DNA from: Shewanella frigidimarina
GTDB taxonomy: Bacteria; Pseudomonadota; Gammaproteobacteria; Enterobacterales; Shewanellaceae
Direction: 5' to 3'
Length of the DNA stretch: 64,000 bases
Assembly: GCF_003797125.1 (NCBI RefSeq)
Contig: NZ_RKKE01000005.1
Span: forward strand, 186,001 to 250,000
Every line of letters begins with the position of its first letter. The stretch's first letter is position 1. The translations under genes were made by a program, and so were the position numbers. Of this stretch, positions 1 through 8,370 are shown one piece after another. The notes under the pieces are model-generated. The model was not told where the DNA came from, ran no database searches, and saw only the letters and a list, made by a program, of their open reading frames with translations.

Positions 1-69
1 GTAGCTAAAAAGCTATCAGATGCCGATATCGATGCATTATCTAAATATATTTCAAGCATTAAGAACTAA
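1..69 (+). CDS. C-terminal end of a c-type cytochrome (partial)
   Basis: The window opens inside a reading frame that ends with TAA at 67-69. The 22 visible residues end in LSDADIDALSKYISSIKN, the typical C-terminal helix of a class I cytochrome c (c4/c5-like), which packs against the haem. The haem-binding CXXCH motif would lie upstream, outside the window. In Vibrio and Shewanella a cytochrome c4 gene commonly sits between engB/polA and yihI, and yihI is found 1.6 kb downstream here, which supports the call. A strong terminator follows 21 bp after the stop. The family call rests on a short tail only. Confidence 0.6.
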   Translation, partial: VAKKLSDADIDALSKYISSIKN

Positions 70-90
70 TACTACGGAATATGAGACAAT

Positions 91-118
91 AAAAAATGGG
101 CTTTCGAGCCCATTTTTT
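91..118 (+). terminator. Intrinsic terminator after the cytochrome gene
   Basis: Perfect 12-bp stem (91-102 with 107-118) closed by a TTCG tetraloop. The 3' arm ends in six T and the 5' arm starts with six A, so it can act in both directions. It ends the cytochrome transcript. Confidence 0.9.
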
Positions 119-379
119 ACACTTCAAAGTTTACGTTGACGTCAACTTCATCGATTATTACTTGACAGCGTTCACACTTTTAGCGTTAAATACACCCCGT
201 ACCGAGGTAAACCCAGCTGTTTGTAATATAAATCTAATAACATCAAGCAGGTTTCGGACAGATACATTTAAGATATAAGAATAAAGATAATTCATAATAA
301 TAATAATTTAAGACCACTCACTAATAATAAAAATATGAGTCGAGATTTCATTTTGAAATACAGGTCGTAAAATTTGTAA

Positions 380-801
380 GGAATAGACCGATTGGTCGAC
401 ATGCTATTTAGCACTGCCTTACACAACAGAGTGACTGATAGCCCAGAGTATTATTTGAAGGATTCAAATAATAGCAAACAAAGCTTATTGCTGAGGATGC
501 ACCCGCTGGAAGCTTTATCGCTCGAAGGTATAAAGTAACAAGGATGGTTAACTAATGTCATTGAAGGCAATTAGGATAATGATGCGTCATTGAAGACCAT
601 CTACGGAAGCTGTAGTCAGGACGGCAACAGAATATAAAAAAGCGTCATTGATGACCAATAACAATTAAAAACGGCATGGAAAGCAAAATAAATAAAGATC
701 TGACCGGGATAGTCACATAGCAAGTACGGATACTTGGAATCAGAATAAAGTGCGTTAAGCACTATTTTACGAGGCGGCAGTTTATACTGCCGCCTTTTTT
801 T
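380..801 (+). ncRNA. csrB: CsrB/CsrC-family CsrA-sequestering small RNA (predicted)
   Basis: This stretch has no credible protein gene but carries twelve GGA triplets (380, 460, 495, 508, 542, 574, 605, 619, 678, 707, 728, 736). Several sit in hairpin loops, the way CsrA sites are displayed in CsrB/CsrC/RsmY RNAs: 451-471 (9-bp stem, GGA loop), 721-736 (CAAGTA/TACTTG around CGGA), 701-715 (TGAC/GTCA around CGGGATA) and 601-615 (CTAC/GTAG around GGAAGCT). The unit ends in a strong intrinsic terminator at 773-801. It lies upstream of yihI, the neighbourhood occupied by csrC in E. coli (yihA-csrC-yihI). The 5' end near 380 is inferred from a TAAAAT -10-like box at 368-373 with no good -35, as expected if an activator such as UvrY/GacA is needed. 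An imperfect repeat ATTTCA/TGAAAT lies at 345-359. Nothing else is supported in 119-379. Confidence 0.75.
773..801 (+). terminator. Terminator of the CsrB-like RNA
   Basis: A 9-bp GC-rich stem (GGCGGCAGT at 773-781, ACTGCCGCC at 786-794) with a four-base loop, followed by seven T. The strength is typical of abundant small RNAs. Confidence 0.9.
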
Positions 802-909
802 ATGCTTAAATGGCCTCAATATCAACTTCATTTCAAATACTTACTTTAAATTAACCGTATACGCTATATAATCGTTTATTAAGTCAATACTTAGGTACTG
901 CTGTATTTG

Positions 910-1572
910 ATGAATGTATGCCCGCTCTGTAATCATTGTGCTCAATTTTTTGTTCAAGACAAAAAAAGAGCTTTCTACATCTGCGAACGCTGTGGCTTAG
1001 TCTTTGCTAACCCAAAATCACATCTTATGCCCGATATTGAGCGTCAGCGTTACGGTCGAGCACAAAAGTCATCGAATCAAAAGCCATTATCGCAATTTAT
1101 ACTGCCACTATTAGGCCAAATATCTCAGCAACAGAGCGGCGCGTTAACTGGCCTTAATTTTGGCCGCTTACTTGACGAACAGAGCAGGCAATCCATTGTT
1201 GATGCTGGTCATCTTGTTAATCAGTACGACCCGTTTTTTGCTGCAGATCAGTCGGTACTGAAACATAGCTATGATTTTGTATGTTGTTACCGGGTATTCG
1301 AACACTTTCGTCATCCACACCGTGAATGGAAGTTACTCAATCAGCTGGTTAAGCCCAATGGCTGGTTAGCTATAAGTACACCTTTATTGACCGATCAAGA
1401 CCATTTTGCTAAATGGCATTACAAAAACAATCCAACTCATGTAAGCTTTTATCAGCAGCAGACATTCGAATATTTAGCATTAAATAGTGATTTTGAGCTA
1501 TTATTTGCATCGAAAGATCTGGTTTTGATGCAAAAATCATCAAAATCTGATATAAAGCGCATCCTTATTTAG
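910..1572 (+). CDS. Zinc-ribbon class I SAM-dependent methyltransferase-like protein
   Basis: Protein of about 220 residues. The first 30 residues form a zinc ribbon (C4-x2-C7 and C25-x2-C28). A Methyltransf_23-like domain follows: the stretch YDFVCCYRVFEHFRHP (around residue 120) and KPNGWLAISTPLL match the motif IV to post-II region of this family, and NPTHVSFYQQQTFEYLA is the usual C-terminal motif. The glycine-rich SAM loop is weak (GLNFGR), so activity is uncertain. The substrate is unknown. ATG at 910 is chosen over an in-frame TTG one codon earlier. The gene lies between the CsrB-like RNA and yihI. Family call is from recognised motifs; function is not inferred. Confidence 0.7.
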   Translation: MNVCPLCNHCAQFFVQDKKRAFYICERCGLVFANPKSHLMPDIERQRYGRAQKSSNQKPLSQFILPLLGQISQQQSGALTGLNFGRLLDEQSRQSIVDAGHLVNQYDPFFAADQSVLKHSYDFVCCYRVFEHFRHPHREWKLLNQLVKPNGWLAISTPLLTDQDHFAKWHYKNNPTHVSFYQQQTFEYLALNSDFELLFASKDLVLMQKSSKSDIKRILI

Positions 1573-1627
1573 TGCCTTGTAGAAATTGCTCTGCAAGGAC
1601 GTGTTTAGAAAACCTAACGAGAACATC

Positions 1628-2176
1628 ATGGCTCGCAGTAAAAAAACTCGCAAAGGCGGCGAAAACGGCGCTAAGTTTGCACCTAGAGTAAAAAAAGTTG
1701 ATCGCAACGCGGTCGATGGTAAAAAATCTGAAACCGGCCGTAAATCAGGCAGCCGTCACAATGAAACGTTGCTTAAACAAGCATCTGGTAACACTTCGGT
1801 TAAGAGTAAAGATGTACGTCATGGCAGCAAAAAGCCGGTGGCACTCACTTTACCAACAGCAGTTACTGCGCCATTAGTGGTTAAGCCTAAGCAGCCTAAA
1901 CTGACTGACGAACAGAAGTTATTGAAACTTGAAGACGATCCAAGACTAAATCAGTTACTTGACCAACTTGAAGAAGGTCGTGATTTATCTGACACTGATC
2001 AAAAGTGGTTGAATGTTCAGTTAGACAAAATTGAGCAACTGATGTTGAGCTTAGGCCTTACTGAAGGTGATGATACACCAACACAAAGCCCTAAAAAGCA
2101 ACTGAGCGATGATGAACTATTAAATCGTTTTGAATCAGGTGCCGACCTGCTTAAAGATTATCAGCAGAAAGATTAA
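1628..2176 (+). CDS. yihI: YihI, Der GTPase-activating protein
   Basis: 182 residues. YihI stimulates the GTPase Der (EngA) and thereby tunes 50S ribosome assembly in E. coli. Visible hallmarks are a very basic, disordered N-terminal half beginning MARSKKTRKGG, the HGSKKPVAL segment, and the acidic helical core with LLKLEDDPRLNQLLDQLE and LDKIEQLMLSLGL, which aligns with E. coli YihI in order and spacing. The start is the ATG at 1628, preceded by GAGAAC; an upstream in-frame TTG at 1586 would add a 14-residue tail not seen in the family. An intrinsic terminator follows at 2224-2250, before the DUF2489 gene. Confidence 0.9.
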   Translation: MARSKKTRKGGENGAKFAPRVKKVDRNAVDGKKSETGRKSGSRHNETLLKQASGNTSVKSKDVRHGSKKPVALTLPTAVTAPLVVKPKQPKLTDEQKLLKLEDDPRLNQLLDQLEEGRDLSDTDQKWLNVQLDKIEQLMLSLGLTEGDDTPTQSPKKQLSDDELLNRFESGADLLKDYQQKD

Positions 2177-2223
2177 TCTGCTCGATGAAAGTAATACCAA
2201 GCTATTTCTTGGTTTGATATCAG

Positions 2224-2250
2224 AAAACTGGCGCATATCGCGCCAGTTTT
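2224..2250 (+). terminator. Intrinsic terminator after yihI
   Basis: Perfect 11-bp stem AAAACTGGCGC/GCGCCAGTTTT with a five-base loop. It sits 47 bp after the yihI stop and just before the ribosome binding site of the next gene, so read-through would link the two. Confidence 0.8.
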
Positions 2251-2271
2251 GTATTCAAAAAAGGATAAATT

Positions 2272-2739
2272 GTGTCTACAACCGCCATCGTTATTGCTTT
2301 ACTCATTATTGTTGCCCTTGCTACCTACGCAGCACACTTACTGTTAACGCTTAAACGTAAAACACAAGCTAACCAACAAGCACTTTCTGAACGTAAGGCT
2401 AAAGCCGACGAGCGTAGACAGCAAATACTGACTGATATCCGTTACATTGCAGCAGCAATGCTAGAAGACCGTTGTGAACTGTCTGAAGGCGTTATGCGCA
2501 TAGGTAAACTATTTGATGCATTATCCTTATCAGAACAAGTTATGGCAGACTTCCCTAACCTGTTTACCCATTATGAACTAATTAGAAACCATCCCATCAT
2601 GGAAGCACGTAAAGAGTTGCCGAAACAACAACGGATGAAGTTTGATTTTGAACGGATGAAATCAGAAGCAGAGTTAGAGCAGGTTATTCTAGACGAAGCA
2701 AAACACATCGCTGAGTTTGATAAGCCCATCACTCACTAG
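2272..2739 (+). CDS. DUF2489 membrane-anchored protein
   Basis: 155 residues with one N-terminal membrane span (about residues 5-27) and a charged cytoplasmic helical domain beginning KRKTQANQQAL. The segment RRQQILTDIRYIAAAMLEDRCELSEGVMRI is the signature of DUF2489. The family follows yihI in Vibrio and Shewanella, as here. Start is GTG at 2272 with AAGGA at 2261-2265. No biochemical role is established. The single anchor plus coiled-coil-like domain suggests a scaffold or regulatory role at the inner membrane, which is inference only. Confidence 0.8.
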   Translation: MSTTAIVIALLIIVALATYAAHLLLTLKRKTQANQQALSERKAKADERRQQILTDIRYIAAAMLEDRCELSEGVMRIGKLFDALSLSEQVMADFPNLFTHYELIRNHPIMEARKELPKQQRMKFDFERMKSEAELEQVILDEAKHIAEFDKPITH

Positions 2740-3063
2740 ACAACATATTAGTTAATAACTTTAGAACGACATAGAAAACGATGCACCTGCGACCTTTTGC
2801 TCTGCATTCATTGATGATAAGTAACTACTGCTGCATACGTTTACCTTACTCACAAAGCCAATGGCAAGTTTAAACAAAGTAACTAACAACATTTATCTCA
2901 TACCTTAGCCAAATTGAGGTTAAGCATGAAATTAGCACGATTACAGACTATGCTGATAATGCATATCACAAACGAATCAACGTCGATTAACCACATCAAC
3001 TAGCTGATAAATCGAATAATAACAACAAGAAGCTTTATAAAGCTCAATGATTGGGGTCACACT
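2740..3063. other. Intergenic stretch without a recognised feature
   Basis: 324 bp, AT-rich. I found no open frame with protein character, no strong hairpin and no repeat. It presumably holds the promoter of the acyltransferase gene at 3064, but no clear -35/-10 pair stands out. Confidence 0.5.
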
Positions 3064-3618
3064 ATGTTCAGTTCACTTTGCTTAGGATTACTCAAAATAC
3101 TGGGTTGGAAATTTGATGGCCAACTCGACAAAACTAAGCCATGCGTCATTATTGTTGGCCCACATACCAGTAACTGGGATTTCATCATTGGTATTATCGC
3201 CCGCAGTGCCTTAGGCACCAAAATCCACTTTTTAGGTAAGCATCAGCTGTTTATTCCACCTTGGGGATGGCTTTTTCGCGCCATGGGCGGCAGCCCTGTC
3301 GATAGACGTAAATACAATAACTTAGTTGACGGTGTGGTGCTGTTATTCCAACAAGATCCACTGTATAAACTGGCCTTAGCACCTGAAGGGACACGTAGCC
3401 CAGTAACCCGCTGGAAAAGTGGTTTTTACCATATTGCAGCCAAAGCGGATGTTGATATAGTGCCAATCGGATTAGATTTTGGCCGCAAAGCGGTTGTGAT
3501 TGCCAAACCGTTAAGACCGACGGGAGATATTGAACACGAAATAAATCAGTTAATGGATTTTTACCGTTCAATCAAAGGTTATCATCCAAAAATGGTTCCT
3601 GATTATCAGCAGAGATAG
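3064..3618 (+). CDS. Lysophospholipid acyltransferase (PlsC-type)
   Basis: 184 residues. It has the glycerophosphate acyltransferase motifs in order: motif I H34-TSNW-D39 (the HX4D catalytic dyad), motif II around GGSPVDRR (residues 75-82), and motif III EGTR (108-111), which binds the glycerol-phosphate acceptor. The protein is short for PlsC and belongs to the small '1-acyl-sn-glycerol-3-phosphate acyltransferase' group common in marine gammaproteobacteria. It probably works at the inner membrane, moving an acyl group to a lysophospholipid. Exact acceptor is unknown. It stands alone, convergent with the hydrolase gene downstream. SD is a weak GGGGT about 8 bp before ATG. Confidence 0.8.
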   Translation: MFSSLCLGLLKILGWKFDGQLDKTKPCVIIVGPHTSNWDFIIGIIARSALGTKIHFLGKHQLFIPPWGWLFRAMGGSPVDRRKYNNLVDGVVLLFQQDPLYKLALAPEGTRSPVTRWKSGFYHIAAKADVDIVPIGLDFGRKAVVIAKPLRPTGDIEHEINQLMDFYRSIKGYHPKMVPDYQQR

Positions 3619-3716
3619 CACTGAAATAATTAACGCTCAATTAGCTTATATTGATTAATCAGAAGTGCGACAGTGTTGGATATACAAGAAGTGTCTTACA
3701 CAGTATTCAGCGTTTT

Positions 3717-5189
3717 TTATAACACGCTTTCTAAACTCTCAGCGGCTAACACGTAGCTGCCGCCTAAACGTATAACGTGCGTTGGCGTATGGATCCGCAC
3801 TAAAGATAGCACTAGCCGAGTCGACTCTTGCGAGATGAACACCGGAGACTCACCCCAAAAGGTTACCCCAGCTAAATCAAACCTACTGCGAGTACTGTTA
3901 ATCTCACCCAAAAATTCAGTGTCTGTGGCGCTAATAGTACTGCGGGTGACCTTCATCATTTTCTGCTGCATGCCTATGCGACTAGACTTGATTGTTACAA
4001 TCGAATCACTCATCGTGAGTTGGTTGACATCAACATTGTCAATGAACACCAATTTACAGTCTTCAATAAAGAGCTGATCATAATGCCCAGAAAAATATTG
4101 TTGGCTATCTTGATAGCATTTGCCAATACGCTGACTGCTATTTTCTGAATGTTGATCACGAGCCAAAGCTTTAGCATTAGAAGGAGAAGTCGATGCTAGA
4201 CCCGTTAATAACATTTGATTAAAGATGTGTTGGTGAGACTTCATCGGTACATGCCCTGCACCAGCAATAACCTTTAGCTGTGCAGTAGGTAATACATGCA
4301 GCAGTGCTTCAGCGGTCCGCAGTGGCGCAACTTGATCATCGGCACCCCAAATTAACTGCGTCGCGGGCATCTGTTGGTAATTAAGCACTGAGAAGTTTTG
4401 TTCCATTAATGCTAATGCCGCATTAGTGTTGGTTTGTTCGCCAATGGTAATATTACGAATAGACTCATTACGACTTAACCATTTCGTTGGATCTAACCCC
4501 GTTCCGGTTTTCTCAAGTATCTTATCTGCAAAATTATCAACCCGCGCTAACACTCGGCGTAAGCCTTGTGGTAATTCGCTATTAGCTATATCTCGCTTCG
4601 AAATCTGTTTTAAGTAGGCAGTCCGGTCCAAAATACCAGCAGCATCTACCAGCACAAGTTGTTCAATTTTGCCGGGGTACTGGCTAGCATAGTATAAGCT
4701 AATCGCCGCCCCCATCGAATGTCCCACAAGATGTACCTGAGCATTGGGATGGCGATAATGGCTAATAACCCAATAGATCACCTTGGCATATTCTTTAGGT
4801 GAATAGGTAAATACAGCACCTTGCGATAGACCAAAACCAGGTAAATCGATAGCAACTACATGATACTGCGTTGCTAACGCAGGAATCACCGTTAACCAGT
4901 CTTTAGAAGCCAACTCCCCTAAGCCGTGAATAAGAACAACGGTGTCACGGTGCTCAAGCCCTGCTTGTAGCACAAACAGCGGGGTTTGATGGCTTGGTAC
5001 TATTACACGTTCAAAGTGATAGCTTGTTGGGTAATCAGCTAACTCTGCGGCGGTTAACGGTTCGGCTGTCACTGGTTTTGCAGCGCCTATTGAGCGAACT
5101 TGCCTATTGATGTCATTAAACCAATTAGCTTGCACGGGCATCGCCGACCACAGCAACAGCAATGATACTAATACCAATAATTTAACCAC
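3717..5189 (-). CDS. Exported alpha/beta hydrolase with extra C-terminal domain
   Basis: 490 residues. A Sec signal peptide (1-21, ending VQA) is followed by an alpha/beta hydrolase fold: oxyanion segment HGLGE (88-92), nucleophile elbow GHSMG with S158, acid WGADD (D284/D285) and H313 in GAGHVPM. The triad is therefore complete. The fold should end near residue 335. The last 150 residues form a separate, beta-rich region with short repeated strands (DCKLVFIDNVDV, DSIVTIKSSRIG, GVTFWGESPVFI) that looks like a small beta-helix; I do not recognise it. The substrate is unknown (ester or lipid likely). The gene lies 27 bp downstream of the MscS-type channel gene on the same strand and may be co-transcribed. 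Confidence 0.75.
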   Translation of the reverse strand: MVKLLVLVSLLLLWSAMPVQANWFNDINRQVRSIGAAKPVTAEPLTAAELADYPTSYHFERVIVPSHQTPLFVLQAGLEHRDTVVLIHGLGELASKDWLTVIPALATQYHVVAIDLPGFGLSQGAVFTYSPKEYAKVIYWVISHYRHPNAQVHLVGHSMGAAISLYYASQYPGKIEQLVLVDAAGILDRTAYLKQISKRDIANSELPQGLRRVLARVDNFADKILEKTGTGLDPTKWLSRNESIRNITIGEQTNTNAALALMEQNFSVLNYQQMPATQLIWGADDQVAPLRTAEALLHVLPTAQLKVIAGAGHVPMKSHQHIFNQMLLTGLASTSPSNAKALARDQHSENSSQRIGKCYQDSQQYFSGHYDQLFIEDCKLVFIDNVDVNQLTMSDSIVTIKSSRIGMQQKMMKVTRSTISATDTEFLGEINSTRSRFDLAGVTFWGESPVFISQESTRLVLSLVRIHTPTHVIRLGGSYVLAAESLESVL

Positions 5190-5216
5190 TGCAGATATCG
5201 CCTATCAGACAGCTTA

Positions 5217-6503
5217 TCAATGCTGTTCGGTCCATTGCTTTATACTGCGAAGGTCTGTACCTGTCGGGTTTTGGAATGCACGTAAACCAAACTCAGGTAG
5301 CACGGCAAAAATGTGGTCAAAAATGTCTGCCTGAATTGCTTCATAGTAGGTCCAGCGAATGTCATTGGTAAAAATATACAGCTCTATCGGCAAACCTTCA
5401 GTGGTTGGTGCTAGCTGCCTTACCATTAAGGTCATGTCTTTATGTACTTTGTCATGACGACGTAAATACTCTTGTAAGTATGCTCTGAATGTTCCGATAT
5501 TAGTTAAGCGGCGGCCATTCACCTTCATATCAATATCGCTCACGTTGGCATTAGCAACACTGATTTCACTGAACACTTGTGGTAAATACTCTTTCAAATA
5601 ATTGACTTTGCCTAAGCGGATACGTTCGTCATCGGTCAAAAACTGAATGCTATTTACGTCGATATTGATTGATCGCTTAATCCGTCGACCACCCGACTCG
5701 GACATGCCGCGCCAGTTCTTAAATGCATCTGACACTAATGCATAAGCTGGGATCATGGTGATGGTATTGTCCCAGTTTCGTACTTTAACGGTGGTCAACG
5801 TTACATCTTCAACTGCGCCGTCTGCAGCGTATTTATCCATTTGGATCCAATCGCCTTTACTCACCATGCGGTTAGCAGCAAGCTGAATCCCAGCAACGAA
5901 GCCCAAAATGGTGTCTCGAAACACCAACATGACCAAACCGGTAGCAACACCTAAACCACTAAAGAAATAAATAGGCGACTGGTCGGCTAGAATAGCAAAA
6001 ACAACAATTAACCCAATAAAAAATAGGAATAACTTAGTCAACTGAACAAAACTTTTTACCGGTAAACGGCGATTAACATGATTAATATCAGCAATTTCAT
6101 CAATCGCATTTAACCCGCTATACACAGCTCGAATAATAAAAAACACTAACAAAGCGCTAAGGAAACGATCAATAAAAGCGCTGATCAACTCATGCTCGGT
6201 GAGCACAATAGGGATCAATAAATCGAGGATTAAAATGGGGATCAAAATAGCGAGACGTTCAAACACATTAAAGCGCATGAAAATATCGTCCCAAGTGACC
6301 GAAGACCGGCGGATCACTGCATTCACACCGTGAACTACAAATCGATGGGTAATGTAATAACTTAAACCTGCCACAATCACACAAGCCAAAATTAATATCG
6401 ATGTCGCGACACCATCCGATGGTTGGCTATTAATACCCAAACGGGTTAACCAAGCCGCAATTTCAATCCGCACTTCTGTATTCACAAACAAATCCTTAGC
6501 CAC
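5217..6503 (-). CDS. YbdG/MscM-type mechanosensitive ion channel
   Basis: 428 residues with about five hydrophobic spans in the first 200 residues, then the MscS beta domain and C-terminal alpha/beta domain. The pore-lining helix and following segment show the family pattern (GLGVATGLVMLVFRDTILGFVAGIQL), and the loop NRMVSKGDWIQM and VRNWDNTITMIPAYAL are typical of the YbdG subfamily, which gives low-conductance tension-gated channels. Role is release of solutes on hypo-osmotic shock at the inner membrane. Length matches E. coli YbdG (415). Start ATG at 6503. No partner genes for osmolytes are nearby. Confidence 0.88.
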   Translation of the reverse strand: MAKDLFVNTEVRIEIAAWLTRLGINSQPSDGVATSILILACVIVAGLSYYITHRFVVHGVNAVIRRSSVTWDDIFMRFNVFERLAILIPILILDLLIPIVLTEHELISAFIDRFLSALLVFFIIRAVYSGLNAIDEIADINHVNRRLPVKSFVQLTKLFLFFIGLIVVFAILADQSPIYFFSGLGVATGLVMLVFRDTILGFVAGIQLAANRMVSKGDWIQMDKYAADGAVEDVTLTTVKVRNWDNTITMIPAYALVSDAFKNWRGMSESGGRRIKRSINIDVNSIQFLTDDERIRLGKVNYLKEYLPQVFSEISVANANVSDIDMKVNGRRLTNIGTFRAYLQEYLRRHDKVHKDMTLMVRQLAPTTEGLPIELYIFTNDIRWTYYEAIQADIFDHIFAVLPEFGLRAFQNPTGTDLRSIKQWTEQH

Positions 6504-6828
6504 GTTTGCCCTTTACTCAATCAAAAGACTTAAATTAAACCGCATAAAAAATCAAACATTCGCAGGCTTATCAATATACTCATTATGCATGGTGTTGATG
6601 TATAACGTTAACGAAACATCGACCCTATCAGTCAAGATGATAAATTTAATGCAAGTTACTATTTTCACGATTATGTTAACAGTTGCGATGAATGTGAGTA
6701 TACCCAAACAAGATTAAACAAAAATTACCTTTTACCTATAAGTAATAAAAGATAATAAAAAAGGACCTTGCGGTCCTTTACCAAACTACCATAGCCATAT
6801 CATGCTCATGGTATGTTGCTCAGCTCAG
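6504..6828. other. Intergenic stretch between the channel gene and hutH
   Basis: 325 bp. It holds the hutH terminator at 6755-6780 and presumably the channel promoter near 6510-6700. I saw no other hairpin, repeat or small gene. Confidence 0.5.
6755..6780 (-). terminator. Terminator of the hutC-hutU-hutH operon
   Basis: 8-bp stem AAAGGACC/GGTCCTTT (6761-6768 with 6773-6780) and TTGC loop. On the minus strand it is followed by a run of seven T and lies 49 bp after the hutH stop. Confidence 0.85.
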
Positions 6829-8367
6829 CTAAAAACTCGGCAGCATGCCTTGCGGTAGTAATCGGTTAAAACTGGCGCTATACAATAAGTCGACAGAGTT
6901 CTCTATATCAGGTGAAAAATAACGGTCTTTATCATAAAACGTCACTATTTCACGAAGCTCGGCTTTGGCCATTGCTACTGCAGCGCTTGGTTGCAAAGGC
7001 TTTCTAAAGTCCAACCCTTGTGCAGCAGCTAACAACTCAATAGCTAATACTCCACGGGTATTTTCGCTCATGTAGCGTAAACGTCGTGCAGCAAACGTCG
7101 CCATCGACACGTGATCTTCTTGGTTTGCCGACGTCGGCAAACTGTCTACCGAGGCAGGGTGTGCATAGGTTTTGTTTTCCGATGCAAGTGCAGCCGCGGT
7201 GACCTGAGCAATCATAAAGCCAGAATTTACCCCACCGTTATCGACTAAAAATGGCGGTAGCTTAGACAAACTAGAATCAATCAACAACGCCATTCTACGT
7301 TCCGAAATAGAGCCCATTTCAGCAATCGCAATGGCGAGGTTATCAGCCGCCATCGCAACGGGTTCGGCATGGAAGTTACCGCCCGAAATAATATCGCCCG
7401 TATCTTGGAACACCAATGGATTATCAGTAACGCCGTTTGCCTCAGCGCCAAGCACTTCTGCTGCTTGACGAATTTGGGTTAAGCACGCACCTAATACCTG
7501 TGGCTGACAGCGCAGTGAATATGGGTCTTGCACTTTTTCGCAATTGGTATGACTTAGGCTAATTTCCGATTCGTTAGTGAGCAAATGACGGAAAATGGCT
7601 GCTGAGTCAATTTGGCCTTTTTGTCCACGCGCAGCATGAATGCGCGCATCAAACGGACTACGACTGCCCATAGCGGCTTCAACACTCATGGCGCCAATAA
7701 TTGAACTGGCGGCAAACAAGTCTTCTGCATTAAACAAACCTTCAAGCGCCAGCGCTGTTGATGCCTGGGTACCATTCAGTAACGCTAACCCTTCTTTGGC
7801 TGCTAATTCAATAGGTTTTAGCCCAGCAATCTCAAGACCTTCCACTGCTGAGATAATCAGCCCCTGATAGCTCATTTCGCCTTCACCTAACAAAGGTAAA
7901 CACATGTGAGCTAATGGCGCTAAGTCACCCGATGCCCCGACTGAGCCTTTTTCTGGCACACACGGATACACTCCGGCATTCACTAGCTGAATGAGAAACT
8001 CGATAACCTCTAAACGAATACCTGAAAAACCGCGGCTTAATGAGTTAATTTTTAAAACCATCATTAAGCGCACGGTAGCATCTTGCATGTATTTACCAAT
8101 GCCAGCTGCGTGGGACAATACAATAGAGCGTTGCAATAATTGCAGATCTTCTGGAACAATTTTAGTGTTGGCTAACAAGCCAAAGCCAGTATTGATACCG
8201 TAAACAGTACGGCCTTCACGTAATACTTGCTGGACGATTTCAGCACTTTGATTAATGTCTTTAATCGCTTCTTTCGCAAGGGTCAGCTTGACACTATTAC
8301 GGCTGATCGCACGAGTCTGCGCTAATGTCAGCGTACCTGGAATAAGTTCAAATGAATAAGTCGACAT
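6829..8367 (-). CDS. hutH: Histidine ammonia-lyase
   Basis: 512 residues, the usual length. HutH deaminates L-histidine to urocanate, first step of the Hut pathway, in the cytoplasm as a tetramer. The A145-S146-G147 triad in [11 protein letters not shown] forms the MIO cofactor. Other family motifs are YGINTGFG near residue 57, [16 protein letters not shown], and [13 protein letters not shown]. The gene starts 3 bp after hutU ends, so the two are translationally linked. Expression should follow HutC through the operon promoter upstream of hutC. Confidence 0.97.
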   Translation of the reverse strand: MSTYSFELIPGTLTLAQTRAISRNSVKLTLAKEAIKDINQSAEIVQQVLREGRTVYGINTGFGLLANTKIVPEDLQLLQRSIVLSHAAGIGKYMQDATVRLMMVLKINSLSRGFSGIRLEVIEFLIQLVNAGVYPCVPEKGSVGASGDLAPLAHMCLPLLGEGEMSYQGLIISAVEGLEIAGLKPIELAAKEGLALLNGTQASTALALEGLFNAEDLFAASSIIGAMSVEAAMGSRSPFDARIHAARGQKGQIDSAAIFRHLLTNESEISLSHTNCEKVQDPYSLRCQPQVLGACLTQIRQAAEVLGAEANGVTDNPLVFQDTGDIISGGNFHAEPVAMAADNLAIAIAEMGSISERRMALLIDSSLSKLPPFLVDNGGVNSGFMIAQVTAAALASENKTYAHPASVDSLPTSANQEDHVSMATFAARRLRYMSENTRGVLAIELLAAAQGLDFRKPLQPSAAVAMAKAELREIVTFYDKDRYFSPDIENSVDLLYSASFNRLLPQGMLPSF

Positions 8368-8370
8368 GGA

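Noticed and set aside
96-278. 60-codon open frame on the plus strand
   Set aside because: It begins inside the terminator stem and has no SD or recognisable protein character.
616-831. 71-codon open frame on the minus strand
   Set aside because: Antisense to the CsrB-like RNA and made of its terminator hairpin; no SD and no family.
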